Below, in pieces: positions 10,721 through 22,895 of a DNA stretch of 64,000 nt; the first letter of the stretch is position 1; every line of letters begins with the position of its first letter. The translations under genes and the position numbers were made by a program. The notes below the pieces were generated by a model, which worked only from the letters and a program-made list of their open reading frames with translations, was not told the origin of the DNA and did no database searches. The stretch spans positions 4,030,001-4,094,000 of the forward strand of contig JABWDB010000006.1 in the NCBI GenBank assembly GCA_019614645.1. Reading direction: 5' to 3'. This stretch comes from Stratiolaelaps scimitus (Eukaryota; Arthropoda; Arachnida; Mesostigmata; Laelapidae).

Positions 10721-11900
10721 AGACCGTCCCCTATGCCTCGTAACTTGTTTTTTTTTATTCTCGGTCCAATTTGTTCCGTTATTCCATTGGGTAAGCTGAG
10801 CTGTCGGCGATCTTTACTATTGTGCGATACTCGCGTAAATTTAATAGAATAGAACTTGATATGCATGTATGTTCTAAGTGTACGCATTTGCTAACTGTCT
10901 TTCGGCTCGATTTTGTGAAACGTCGTTTAAACGATGGTTCGTTGAGCCGCTGTAGTAAGCTGCGCGTATGTAAAGTCGGCGGCCTCTGTATATCCGCCTG
11001 CCATCGCTAAAACGCTCTAGGAGGAGTATTCCTCAATGCTGATTGGATATTCTTGATTAACCTTTGTTTTAGGTTAAACGATTATGTACAGTGGAATTAA
11101 CCTACAGTGAATGGTTGGATCTCAAACAAATATTTAGCCTCTACGCAAACTTTTAATTGCAGCTGTGCTAAGGACATAGTTGTGGTATTTTCAGGCGCTC
11201 AGGTCAAGGGAAAATCACTACACGTCTTATCATAAAGTGCTCCTTCTTTTTAATATTTTTCCAAACTTTATTCAAGTCCACAAAAAAAATGCATCTACTC
11301 AAGTGCAGTGTGTGAGCCGACCTCTCTTCTCATCCCTGCTTTGAGGTGCGTTCGTGCGAACATCAAGGAAAAGTTTGCCAAGACTAGTTTACCAAGAAGC
11401 AAATTTGTTTATTTGAACCGGAAGGTGGGGCTTGTTGTCAACCTGTAGAGCAACAAGTGCGCAAACAGAGTACGACTTCCGGAAGTCACGTCGATTTACT
11501 CCGAGTCCAGCGAAGCTTGCACAATAAAGTTTTACTGTTTGCTGAATGCGTCCATACAGTCGTATATGCTAACTCAACGACAAAAGGACTTCATGCTCGT
11601 TTATTCTCGAAGCAGTATGCGTGTGTATGGGTGTGTGCCAGCCACTGGCAATCGGTATTCCCGATATGAGTTTGGTTTTCCTAAAGGACACATTAGTGTT
11701 CGTTCGTAGAATCAGTGAACTTGCCATTATATCAAACTACATCGCCGCTCACTTTATACGATGCTGAATAGATCTAGCTGCCGAGTAGATCTGGTATAAG
11801 CAGCACATCACTGGATTATGTAATATGTTTATTTTTTTATACTGCTACCTCCTTAGGATTGTTGTTGTTGTAAACTGTATTCGTTCTGATAATTCCTACT
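10720..11900. other. No feature seen
   Basis: Mixed-composition unique DNA. A weak 7-bp inverted repeat (TTAACCT...AGGTTAA) occurs near 11057-11077. No coding signal. Confidence 0.5.
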
Positions 11901-13450
11901 CGCCGAGCATGTGTACAGGTTTTCCAGCAGCCGATGCCACCGCCTCCGCCTCGAATGCCACCAACTGATCATTCTCTTTCCCCTTGTATATGTTGTTGTG
12001 TCGCTAATCAAATATACAATCTAACCCACCTCTTGGTTATCTTCGCACACTCAGTGCATATGCATCGCTTGTTCATCTCTGCTATTCCAAGTACCAGCAA
12101 TATTTTACAGCGTTAGCTGTCCCCTTAGAATGCCCCCCCCGCGATGTTCCCTTAGACGTTCGACCCGAAGAAAATATTGCAGGGCATTTCTCTTCAACAG
12201 AGAGAAGATGCAAATGCCAACCAGCGACACAGAGGCGGCATTTGCATGTCGATGGATGTGGCTGCGTCTGCGTGTGAGAAATTACTGTAAAGTCATCAGC
12301 ATGCACATAACCTATATCGTTCTCTGTTTCTCTCGACCTGCTCCAGCCGCTTCTGCCATTTGCTGTTAATGCCTCGATCCACTCGGTCATACTTACACCC
12401 TAGTGACTTCTCTCACGCCGTCCCATCAGCTACGAGCAGCGAACGCAAACACACAGCCTTCGCGCTCACCGGTTCGCCTGCTGGGCGACTACAAGTCAAT
12501 GATTGAGTGAGTGAGCAAGGAGGTAGGCAGCGAACGAACGAGCAGACGATCGAACGCTTGTCCATCCTGTCATCGTCATGGCGCCGAGTAGGTTGAGAGC
12601 GAAGCAGAAGCTGGTGTACGAACTGCCGTTCACCGTTCGTTACGGACGTCAACTAGGTAGAGCTACTCGTGACGGGATACACGGTGGCCAGCCCCTCACA
12701 TCGTCGACATCCGCCGCTGGTGCACACCCCTTCGTCTCATCTCCCATTGAGTTAACAGAGCTGGAGGGCCAACTTAGCGTGGCAGATAGGGGACGAGAAG
12801 CAGAAGCTGTGGACTGGTGGAGAAACAGAGGGGATAGTGAACGAGAGGGCGCCGGAGCGACATTCGAGCGAGAGTGCAAAGGGACCTACCGAGGCTCGCG
12901 TACCGGTGAGTGAGTAGTGGCGCACGTAACAAGGAAGACCAACCTGGTTGAGCAGAGCGGGGGCGGTGGTGGTGGAGGGGTGTGTGCCGGGACGGGACTT
13001 CGGGGCAATGCCGCTCACGTCGCGCTGGCGATTACAGCGGCCATCCGTCACAGTAGCACCAGCCCGCAGTAAAGGCGACGCGAAGTGAGGGGACGCGGCG
13101 CAGATGGCCGTCACAGCAGCGGCGCCGCGGACAGGGAATGTTGTCGAGAATGCAGCGACAGCCGAAGCACTCCTGCCAGTGGTAGTAGTTACATCAGAAG
13201 CGGTTGCAGCGGGGAGCAAGGCAACGTATTTACACCCATAAGGCCCGACCGGGCGCTCGCTCTTCCGGGCTCGACACCTGTAGCAGCCTTAACCCGCCGA
13301 TGCGGTGCGAGCTGCATGTAGCGAAGTCGCTAAGTTACTTCCTATTCGCTAGCGGCCGGCTGTCTAACAGCTACTCCTGGAGAACAAGCCACAGCGAGCA
13401 GGCACCGAATAACAACTCGTGGAAGTCTAACGGGTGACCCAGAAGAAGTA
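11900..13450. other. GC-rich, CpG-rich island
   Basis: CpG-dense stretch with frames open on both strands. It contains a poly-C run near 12127 and a candidate ATG-started exon at 12578-12905. The plus strand becomes purine-rich after about 12750, which again favours artefactual minus frames. Confidence 0.45.
12578..12905 (+). CDS. Candidate first coding exon, function unknown
   Basis: A true ATG in good context (GTCATGG) opens a plus frame of about 110 codons; an in-frame TAG lies 17 codons upstream. The frame runs into ACCG|GTGAGTGAGT at 12905/12906, a close match to the metazoan 5' splice consensus, before its stop at 12911. The predicted peptide is rich in Arg, Glu, Gly and Ser, with no signal peptide, membrane segment or domain I recognise. 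The island is GC- and CpG-rich, so open frames and GT sites arise easily. No downstream exon could be matched. It may be a chance frame or an untranslated exon; treat it as a weak candidate. Confidence 0.2.
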
Positions 13451-15590
13451 GGTTGCCGAACCTCCCTTCGAAAAGCATGCTTGAATCGGAATTGCATTAG
13501 GTGGCAAGGAGAGGAAGACGGTGTGGGAAGACGCACGTGCAAAACACTTCAAATAAACGAACGGGAATTTAGCCGAGTACTTCTAGAAGTAGGACACGCG
13601 TGGCAGGGCGTTTGCTTCGAGACACAAACGAAGTAGGCGAATTAGCTCTGGGTAGTATTAATATTATCATTATTGTTGTTATTGTGCAATATAGTCATCC
13701 GCTTTGAACATTTGAAAAGGGTGAAGGAGGATGATGAAGTTCTGGTATCGCTTGATTGACTTGAGGGGTTAGTATCTAAGAGTACAACTTAGTGGACAAA
13801 GTTTGCAGTCAGTATGATTTGCAGGTACTTGCTGGTTCCCGTCGTCGCGAAGGGGCAACGTGTTTGTCTAAGGACATGCGGCGCACAGGTTCGACTGATA
13901 CGCCCAGTAACAGATAGCTAGCCACCATTCGATATGACCCATAGAATAGTACCTATACAAAACGCAGCTCTGAAGCTCTCTGGTATGAAGACAAGTGTTG
14001 TATCGTTGTGCATGTACGAGGTCTGCCTCGACGTCGGTTGGATCTCCATTATCTCGTGACCAGCCCCCTTTCGGCGAAACGTTCTAAGAAGCGCTGCTGA
14101 ACTAGTGAATGAGATTAAGCTTGTTAACAACGGCTCATCACATAAACGCAGTCTACCAAACACGAGCATATGTTCCTGATGTTTGTCTCAGCCAACTTCG
14201 CAACGGGGTCCGACACGGTTTAGCTGTGTCAAACCTCTAACTCAATATTATTCTACTTGCCCAAAACATTTAGCCGCCTAGACATATCAAAACTTCAGTG
14301 TCGTTATTAAACATAATCATAAAGGAAAACTGAAAGATGAGTATGATACTTGCTTACCTCGGCTCTCTTGCTTGATGTTATTTTACAGAATTACATTTGC
14401 ATGATTATATTTTACAGAAATATCACCGAGATTAATTTTGATTCAAACACAAATAGACGTATACTTCAAACGGACACACCGCTCAGATGCGCAGCAAAGA
14501 TACGAATTGGGCAGATCGTATTACTCTGGTATTAGTGGCAGGGCCGCTCTGCGGTTCTCGTATTTTCGGTTGCAGGTCATACGGCGAACGTAGCGTATGC
14601 CTACTAGATGCCCGTTAAGTCTCCATAGATGTGCGTAAGCATGCGTGCGGGACAATGGGGGCATTTGGAAGGTGGCTAGGGTATTGATTATCGGGATTTT
14701 CTCCCGCGGGCCTTAGCGAATCCCGATCGGTCGGTGGGCTGGACGGCGAGTGTCGAAGTGCACTGCACTGCTCGGGTGGCGAACGAACTATAAGCCCGAC
14801 TATAGCAGGACGGAGGGCCCCTTAACGCTCTATTTGTGGGATCACCTTCATACGGCGGCCGCAGTTTGCTGTGGCGGCGGACGATAGGAAGAGCTCCATG
14901 CGCAGCACTCACCCAGGCAACCGCCAAGTACCTAGATACCGCCCCCCAACGTCCCGGACAACCCGCATGTGCCTAAAGGAATAGCCCAACTAGCGGTTAT
15001 TAGTTCGCCGATATGTTCACGAGGCGAGGTAAGAAGAGCGAGATTGAGAAACAGAGTCAAGTGGTCATTTCGCTGGCAAAATGAACATCAACGGGGACGG
15101 GGGGTGATTTCATTGTGTGTCATGCTTGCATTCTGATAGGTGTGACAGCTTGGATTAGACTTCGTCCATTATGAAAATGGCTAATTTTTTGGCATTCCGT
15201 CAATGCAAAAATCATTGATTAGCAGACATATTGTGATAGTTGTATAACAACAAGATAAGGCGACGTGTTATTTTACCGGTACAGAATATTTCCTCTGATG
15301 CATGCTTGCATATATACACCTCCCTGATACACCATACACACACCCACAAATAGACAGACCCCTAACAGCATACAGCATATCCAGGAATGAAGTTGGTGCA
15401 AAGCGCAGGTTAGCGAACACAGCACGCCTGTCCGGATAGCTCATCGCCACGCGGACCTGCAGATCATCAAAATGAAACATTCTTCTCTGGCCGCGATAGA
15501 TCCACGCAAACACGTAAACAAATGAGATCGTTTCGTTACGTCTTCTACAGCACACACTCATTACCCCCTTCCGTACCCATACTGCCGCTG
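13450..15590. other. No gene recognised
   Basis: Unique DNA with an AT-rich ATT/GTT patch near 13655-13690. Short open frames only, without motifs. Confidence 0.5.
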
Positions 15591-16340
15591 CCGCAGCAGC
15601 ATCAACAGAAACAACAACGATATCAACGTTACAGATGTGCGTTGCTTGTAGGTCTGCAGCAGCAGCGGCGGCGGCGGCGGTAGGAGCCCACGTTTCCTTC
15701 CCTCTGCCGGGACGATGATAGACACGCGGGACACTAGAGGCTATTCATAGCTATTCTTGTCCCGGTAGCATGTTTGTTGTTGTGCATCCGCGTGCCCGAC
15801 GTTGTTCCCGTTATATTCTATCTATGCCCTCCCCTCGGCGCGACGTTCCCGGACCCACACGCTTTCCTCCGTACGAATCTGCATAGACCTGCATGGAAAG
15901 ATTCCTCGGTGTGCATACTACCCCATACTTACACCCCGGTGTGCATCGTGTAAAGAGCCCGTCAGAGCAAAGCAGCGCAGGGCAAGAAAGAGGCCCGCAT
16001 CATCGTTCCTCAGTGTGGGAGCGTCTGAGTCCCAGGGAGAGGCCAAAGTAGGAGACGGGCACGAAGCCGAATACCGAGACCGAAGACTTAGCTCTGATGC
16101 TGTGCTCCCTTCACCTTCGTCCTCTCCTCGACCCCCCTATCCCTCATGAGAGAGGTATGTATATCATCGAGTGCACGTAACGCGAAGGAACGACCTACCG
16201 GCGAAAATGCTTCGGCCGTTGTTCGCCCATCGGCCTTCGCTGTCTTCCTATACCGCGCATGCGACTCCCAATCGTATCCCTGTGCACGGGATCGGGCGGG
16301 TCCATATGAGAGCATAGTGCAAAGCAGGGGTGTTCCCATC
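15590..16340. other. GC-rich island with CAG/CGG repeat
   Basis: Begins with CCGCTGCCGCAGCAGC and an AAC-rich stretch, followed by (CAG)n(CGG)n at 15656-15681 and then CpG-rich DNA. A 115-codon plus frame (15802-16149) has no recognised domain. Confidence 0.45.
15656..15681. repeat. (CAG)n(CGG)n compound repeat
   Basis: Three CAG units followed by five CGG units. Confidence 0.85.
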
Positions 16341-18600
16341 AGATAGCGTACATAGATTGGCCCCGGAAGGGCCAGATGAGAATGCGTTTACAAGAATCAT
16401 CCACTCTACAGGATTTCCCACTCGCACAAGTGGCATTCGGCGTTTCGCTGATGTCGACATAGACGGCCGGATAAACTCGACCTGTAGACGCGCAGATCAA
16501 CGGACAGATCTACATACATGCGCAACTCTTGCAACACTGCAATTGTTCGGCGCAAGTTCAAACCAAAGGGTGTGACCCATAAGTAGGACAAGCGCGATAA
16601 ATAAATACGGAATAGACTGGAAATTGAAGCATTACGTATGCTCGTATGTTCTGACATGCGGTGTCAGAAGAAAGCGTCTTTGAATGTCGTGGGTGCTCTA
16701 CCGATATTCATTATAGTGAAGCAAGAATTGCATACCGGGTTACGTCGAGTGTTAATCCAGCCGGCCAATGCCTCACATTGGTTCCAATACACCTAATTTC
16801 TGAGGGTAACAAAATGAGATCCTCAAATAGCAACATGTGCCAGGAACAATGGCGGCAGCAGACAGCACCAAGGGGGATGACTTAGGGATACTAAACAAGA
16901 GGCACGATACTGGACCTCCGTTTGTGGTACGACTGTCGACACGGCGAGCTATGCCATTGTACGGATCAGGCCTTAACTGGACACGATCAGTTCCAGAGCT
17001 GCATGGTGAGGATCAACAAAGACAACTCCTAGATACCTGCGTGTTATGCGACTCGGGGGAACATTCAGTTCTACGCTACGAGCCACTTAGGGAAGACAGT
17101 GACGCGGGCTCAGCGCAATCTGGTCCGATGCAAACATGAGATCAATTAGGGATAGTCGAGAGGAAAAGCCAGGAAGGAGGGAAGAGGGGTAGGTTCCCAG
17201 CAGCCAGGGCCCACGCGAGAACTCCTGACGCATCCACGAGGCTCAGGTTTCAGACAGGCGTTGATGTCTCATCTGACCGTGCTAACGCATGGCTGGATAG
17301 GGTAGAGTAGACAGTAGTACCTCGCTGGCATGAACAGTTCGCATTTGCATCATGCATTCCCGAAAGAGCGTATAAAAAAAATTCTGTCGCTGGTGATCGC
17401 TGCTTGGTCCAGATGAAGGAAATTCTGAATCATATAACCAAGACAAAACAAATGTGTAAGTACAACACCGCATGGATTCGCATGTGCCTCTCTGGGAGTC
17501 GAACCGGAGACACTACGGCTCGAAGACAGTAGACAAATCATACATTTATCTAGAAAATGTGGACTCTTCCTTCTCGAGGTTTACCTGAGCCAAGATACAT
17601 AAACGACTAGCAGCACTTCATTCACGGCAATACCCACTTTCCATATGTAGCGCAGGCCCGGAAAGAAAACGCCCGCACGTATATTAAATCACGAGAAAGC
17701 GAGAGGGAGCACGAGAGAGTAAGAGGTGTGACTACTTCTATGCTAATCATTCAGTGCACAGCCCGCAACGTGTCAAACAGGCTGCGGTAATTCGTCGATG
17801 CCTGTCGTCGATAAATATTGCAACGTCTGCTGCGCGAACGACGATTACGACGGACGAGCAAGCAGTTTTACTGCAGACCGTCGCTACAGTTCATCGCTCA
17901 CGCCGGTCTGTCCGTGGACGTGTTCGTTTACCTACCTGCCTCGTCCTGTGCGTGCATGGTGTGCGCGAACCCGAACATACTTCACACATAGGTACCACCT
18001 CACCTTGCTTTTTATTTTTGCGATTTCTTCGACAGGGGAGTTCGTGGGCGGCCGACCGGCCGGCCTTCAATAGCCCTCCAATGTCATAGTGATGCGGCAG
18101 TGAGCTCTAAACGTCCGCTTTCCCCCATGCGCTCCCCTATAATCCCCTCTCGTAGCCCGTTGTGCGTGCTCTGCTGCTGCTGCTACTGCAAGTGCAAGCA
18201 TGTGAATTATCGATATTGCTTATTTGACGTTTGCAATTTTGCTGCTCGCAGCTTGCCATATAGTTCGTCGTTGCCCCGCGTCTCCTAGGGCTCTCTACCG
18301 CCTGCCTGCCTACTAGACGTTATATAGTATAGATTGCACAGGGTAGCAGGGAAGCACTGGTGAGGAGTCAACGCGCACGCACTGCGGACGCCTGGTTGAA
18401 ACTAGGCGGCTACTACTGTGTAGAGCCGTCGGGGCTGGGAGTCCCAACCAGACGCCCCCAGTGCGGCAGCCGACTCCTTCGACTGGCTGGCAATCGCAAA
18501 CTTCCAGTGGCGGTGAACAGCGAACGCGCGGAACAGTCTCCGATATGAGAAATCCGAGAAGCGGAAGGAAGGAAGACAAGTCTGCAGTCGGCGGGCGTCT
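16340..18600. other. No gene recognised
   Basis: Unique DNA. Frames of 100 codons (16837-17139, GTG start) and 111 codons (17754-18089) have no recognised family. A B-box-like site lies at 17495-17505. A short (CTG)n lies near 18171. Confidence 0.45.
17480..17520 (-). repeat. tRNA B-box-like fragment, possible SINE relic
   Basis: On the minus strand the bases at 17505-17495 read GGTTCGACTCC, an exact match to the polymerase III B-box consensus. No A-box was found at the expected distance. It may be a truncated relic of the tRNA-derived repeats at 31.7, 45.3 and 51.5 kb, or chance. Confidence 0.35.
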
Positions 18601-18690
18601 GATATTCGAATCCGTCCTCTCGTCCGTCAGTCGGTCGGTCGGTTAGTTCGTTCATCCGCTCGCTCGGTCGCCAGCCAGCCAGCCAGGCTC
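18600..18690. repeat. Degenerate tetranucleotide-repeat stretch
   Basis: Overlapping GTCG/GTTC/CAGC quartets (GTCGGTCGGTCGG, then CAGCCAGCCAGCCAG). Low complexity. Confidence 0.7.
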
Positions 18691-18757
18691 CCGCCCCCTA
18701 CGCAGATTCGAATTTTCCCGCGTTTAGCTCGGATGCTCCCAACCGCCGCCTCCACGG

Positions 18758-18776
18758 CCACCACCACCACCACCAC
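18758..18776. repeat. (CCA)n microsatellite
   Basis: Six CCA units. In the minus frame they give the tryptophan run seen in a spurious 65-codon frame. Confidence 0.85.
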
Positions 18777-19344
18777 AAAACTATATCTGCGGTGGCCTGC
18801 GTTTGACTACAGAGGCGGTCTCGCGTAATATTGGCCACTTTGTTCGAGTCGTTGGTGCATGCACCGCGCCGGCGTCTCCGCTGCTGCCGTTGCACTACTG
18901 TTGCGACGTGGCCACGTCGTTGTGAATGAAACGAAATTGTATCTACGTTTGTTCTTCGTCGTCATGAGGTCGGCGACGTGCGCTTCGTTTTGTTGGACAC
19001 AAAGAACCGGGGCCAGATACTTTTTTCTAGGATACACGAAGCCATAAATGTTCATGGCGACGCTTTTTTTGTTGGGGGGTGGGGCTGTTGCCATGCGGAC
19101 ATGGCCATACACCGTTGGATATCGTCAACAGTTGCGGGGAAGTGGGGCGATCACTGTGTTGTCGTGGGTGTCTCCACGGTGTGTGGGCATGCCTGCAAGA
19201 CAACACCCACCTTAAAAAATAGACACGTTTTAGACAAATTACTGTCGGTGCCTCATTTATTCCGCGACGTAGAGAAGGATAGATACCATCATCCGCTAGT
19301 GATGAAGATTCGGCATAAAGTTTCTGCTTCGTTTCGAGTAAGAG

Positions 19345-19868
19345 GAATAGTGTTTGCATCGGATGTGGTAGTCATTGTTAAAACCCTTGAGATGTTTGGC
19401 CTCATTGTCAATGCTAACAAAATGAGTCTAACGTTGTTTTGCACACCTCCGCGTGCAATTCGAGTTGAGTCGATACAGCTCTGTGGTGAGATAATCTCGG
19501 TAGCTCCTGCCACAAAATGTCTTTATCTTGTGATATGTGAAACACATAAGTGGCATTTTGGCGGCTATGCTGTTATTGCTGCCATAAGGCGAGTCAGAGA
19601 GAGGGGCTTCTGGCTGAGTGCCATCTCTCTGTCTACAATGTGTTGCTGATTCCTTTGCTGAGGTACGGGATATCTCGATGTGAGTAAGTGACTACAAGGA
19701 AGTAATTTGAAGGGTTATCAGAACGATGGCCTTCGGCCAGTCTTTGGAGGAGACCATAGGAACTCTGTCGCGGACATCTATCACAGGCATAACCTCCTTC
19801 TCATTAGAAGGTTAGGTCTGGTCCACACTGCGCTTTTGGCTTTCAAGATAGTTAAGGGAAGTATCCTT
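19345..19868 (+). mobile_element. Decayed non-LTR retrotransposon, reverse transcriptase fragment
   Basis: In the frame starting at 18978 (a GTG, not an ATG) the stretch at 19345-19560 reads like the palm end of a LINE reverse transcriptase. GIVFASDVVVIV (19345-19380) matches the catalytic F/YADD motif with one Asp changed to Ser. It is followed by GLIVNANKMS...LF, the usual G-hydrophobic-x-VN-x-x-K block, and by IQLCGEIISV...CLYLVI, matching the I-x-L-G...KYLGV block. After a frame change, YNVLLIPLLRYG (19634-19669) matches the Y-x-x-L-x-P-x-L-x-YG motif. After another, RRLGLVHTALLAFKIVKG (19800-19860) resembles the C-terminal region of CR1/Jockey-like elements. The lost catalytic Asp and two frameshifts show it is dead. 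The clade, both ends and any target-site duplication are unknown. Confidence 0.65.
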
Positions 19869-20400
19869 TAGGACATATCTTTCCCAATTGTGAGTTCGTG
19901 AGACCTAGGGTCGTTAAAGAGTCTGCCCGCCATAGTCTTACTTATCGCTTATCAGTGTGTTTCTTAACGTGAACTTAAGTATTGTAAAATGGCAGTTTCG
20001 TCAATGAACCATTATGTGAATGAGAATAAAACCGCAAAGCCGCTTGAATAGAATTGTACAGACGAGTGAACGAAAACGAATTGGTCAGAGCTAATCATGC
20101 GCAGTTTCCAGAAACTAAATTCTTCCGGCGTAAGCCATTACTGCTTTCTTAGAGAAGAGACAGAAAAAAACTAGCAGACAGAATGAAGCAGAAGCGTGCT
20201 CCCTCCCATCCTATTTTCGTTTCTGCGTTTCTGAATGAGCGGCACGGTATGATACGATTCTTGCATACCTCAGACGCACTTCAACCTCCTCTCCTACTTC
20301 TAAAGAGTATTCAATTCGAGTAGGTCAAAAGGAGGACTCAAGTACGGGGAAATGGGATATGGGATACCATGGCTTGCCGCGTCCGGAATGCGTAACGGCC
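19869..20400. other. No feature seen; possible 3' part of the LINE remnant
   Basis: AT-leaning DNA with many stops. The retrotransposon's 3' end may lie here, but no poly-A tail or short terminal repeat is visible. Confidence 0.4.
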
Positions 20401-21290
20401 CTTAGGGGTCTAGTGGCAGTAGTCCGAACTCGTCAGGAAAGGACCGACCATAGAGAGAGAGGAAGCGCGAACGAGACTCAAAGAAAGTGTGACACCGAGA
20501 GATAGAGAGAGAGAGAAAGAGAGGTGCAGGGTGAACTCGTGCGAACGACGATGCCACGACGGCAGACGGCGTCTAAGCAACAAGAGCGGAGCGGGGACGC
20601 GAACCTGGCCAAAGGAGGCGACGGCTTTCAAATGCAAACGTCGCATCTTCGACCCGGTGCTTCGAGCCGTCACCGAGGCGGCAGCGGGGGCAGCGGCAGT
20701 AGCAGGGGTACAGGCGTTGGTGGCAACCAGTGGCCCAGGAGAGTGTTGCGCCGGAGTCAGCCCATGAGAGCGCATGAGCCAGGGAACAGGCCCACGCAGA
20801 AGAAAACAGAGGTGCCGGAGCAACGAAACGCCCTCCTCTCAAACGGACTCGGCGAGTGCTTTCTGCCACTGTCGCTGGTGCTGCTACTGTTGCTAGACGA
20901 GACTAAAACTCACATCGTTTCTCGGGAGATCTCCCGGGAGTTCGGCACACCGACACCGAGAGGCGAAAGTGGATCGCCTGTTGCCGCCTCGGGCGCGTGC
21001 CGGAATCGCGTCCGTTTCACCCATCTTAACGACTCGCCTCTTCCTCTCATCGCTTTTGCAGCCTTGCTGCTTGAATGGCCTCAATTGCACTCGAGAGCCA
21101 CATCATGAGGAGGACTGTGCCCTGTCGCTTTTCATGTCGTTTCTCATGTGTTTCGTTTTCCCTGCTCGTTCTGTTTTGTTGCTAAGAACATTTATGTCTA
21201 AATGTCTGCCGAACGTGGTAGTTGTAGCTGTAGGCGTACATCTCGATACCTTACCTGCAAAGCGAGAAAGAGTAATATGTTAATAGCTTT
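20400..21290. other. GC-rich, purine-skewed island with candidate 3' splice site
   Basis: Begins with GA repeats (20500-20524) and is CpG-rich. A 194-codon plus frame (20524-21108) starts at GTG and is Arg/Gly/Ser-rich with no domain; minus frames are also open. Near its end there is a strong-looking 3' splice site at 21060-21061: CTTAAC branch-like sequence, pyrimidine tract CCTCTTCCTCTC, then TTTTGCAG. It is unproven, and pyrimidine tracts are common here. Confidence 0.4.
20500..20524. repeat. (GA)n microsatellite, imperfect
   Basis: GAGATAGAGAGAGAGAGAAA run. A shorter GA run lies at 20452-20462. Confidence 0.8.
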
Positions 21291-21814
21291 CTAACGAACA
21301 ATAGCTAGACTGTCTACTTTGCTAACTGTTAATGTTCACGCGTTTAGGATGTGAATGATAAGGGTGCCGGTAGATATGACGTAGCCCTTAAAGTAACAAC
21401 CTGTGAAGCTAGTATATAGCATATCTTCAAGCATCTATCTCCCTTGTGCTGGGTTCGCTATACAACTGCATCACCGATATGAATTCGTACACTGTGGTGC
21501 GATGCGAATACCGACACACGATGTACCGTAAACCGAACGTCGCCTGCTTTTTATCCCGGACCGCGGCCGAGTCTATCCACAGCTGCTTAGTCCTTTCCTC
21601 CTTCGGTTCGTGTCTCCGTCTCTGTTTATTCATTGTTGCTCAAGCACTTCTACAGGCCTTAGAGCTCATATGAATGTATGTTAGCACTGCGGTGGTGGTG
21701 GTGGTGCCATTGTGTGATGATCATTTATTCATTATAACTGATTTTATGATCTTCTCGTCGTGGACAAACTTTTTCTGCTCCAACTGCTGTCTCTATTGCA
21801 TTCCCCGCCCTTCC

Positions 21815-21843
21815 AAACATGCTAGTTTGGTACTAGCATGTTT
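21815..21843. repeat. Perfect 12-bp inverted repeat, 5-nt loop
   Basis: AAACATGCTAGT at 21815-21826 is the exact reverse complement of 21832-21843. Confidence 0.85.
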
Positions 21844-22878
21844 CCCTTGCCACCAAGTTCTGCGGCATCTGGAGTTGGGGTCATTTAGCGAGAGGATAGA
21901 GGACCCCAGTACTAGCGGGAGAATGTGCGCGAGGCGATGGCTCAGCATCTGCGGCGAGCGAGAGGGGCCCATCTGCCTGTCGGTTTATGGGAGACAGTCG
22001 GCGCGAAAAGCAAGACTGAGGCGTCAAGGGGATTGGGGCTCGCTTTCGGTGTTGTCTGGCCTGCCTCGACTCGGGACGCGTTGTCGGTCCATCAGCTCCG
22101 CGGCGGTGGCGTGAAACCATGGTCGGCTCCCGATTTTCGAGACTGTTTCTGTTACTGCAACTGCCACCCTGCCCTACCCCAAGCAGAGCAGGGCCGACGC
22201 GATGCGCTCCACGCCGTGGGCCGACCACGACGGTGACGATGTCATAGAAGCTATGGCGATAGAGAACCGCAACGCCAATGGCGGGGACTGAGAAGTTTTG
22301 GTGGCGGACCCACGGGAACCTTACGGGGGTGGTTAGTGCCATGGGGCAAGAGGACGTTAATAGAGACAATTTATCACCGTCGCTCTTCCGGAAGGCATAG
22401 CCATACCGGCATTTCTATCTCAGCGCGTCGGCTACCACGAGCGTTCCCACCCTCTCTGTTGGCCCCGGCCGTATTACGAGGAGAAGCCGAAGACACCCTT
22501 CGAAAGGTTATGCAACGACAGTCGAGCGTGCCTAGTAGAGTAGTAAAATTAACACGGCAAGTAAAATTAACATCACCTGACCCCGATTTCTCTTCTATTC
22601 CTTGCTACGCCTTTATCAGATACGTTATCTCTGTGAGCTTGATAATCGGGCTCTACCTTGAATTAACTGACATATATAGTCGTTAAATCGTTAACATTCG
22701 AACCGCATTTGACAAGTATTTCTAAGAAACGAGTAGAATTCGGAAAATAATGCATTCATTAAAATTATTAAGGTGATTAATGAACAGCATGAAAAAGTAA
22801 CTCGAGTGTCACGGGAAGCAGATAATTATTACAAAAATGCCATTTTCAATTCGAGTACTTTTCGGATAACTAATTTAG

Positions 22879-22895
22879 TATTATTATTATTATTA
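22879..22895. repeat. (ATT)n microsatellite
   Basis: About five or six ATT units in an AT-rich stretch. Confidence 0.85.
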
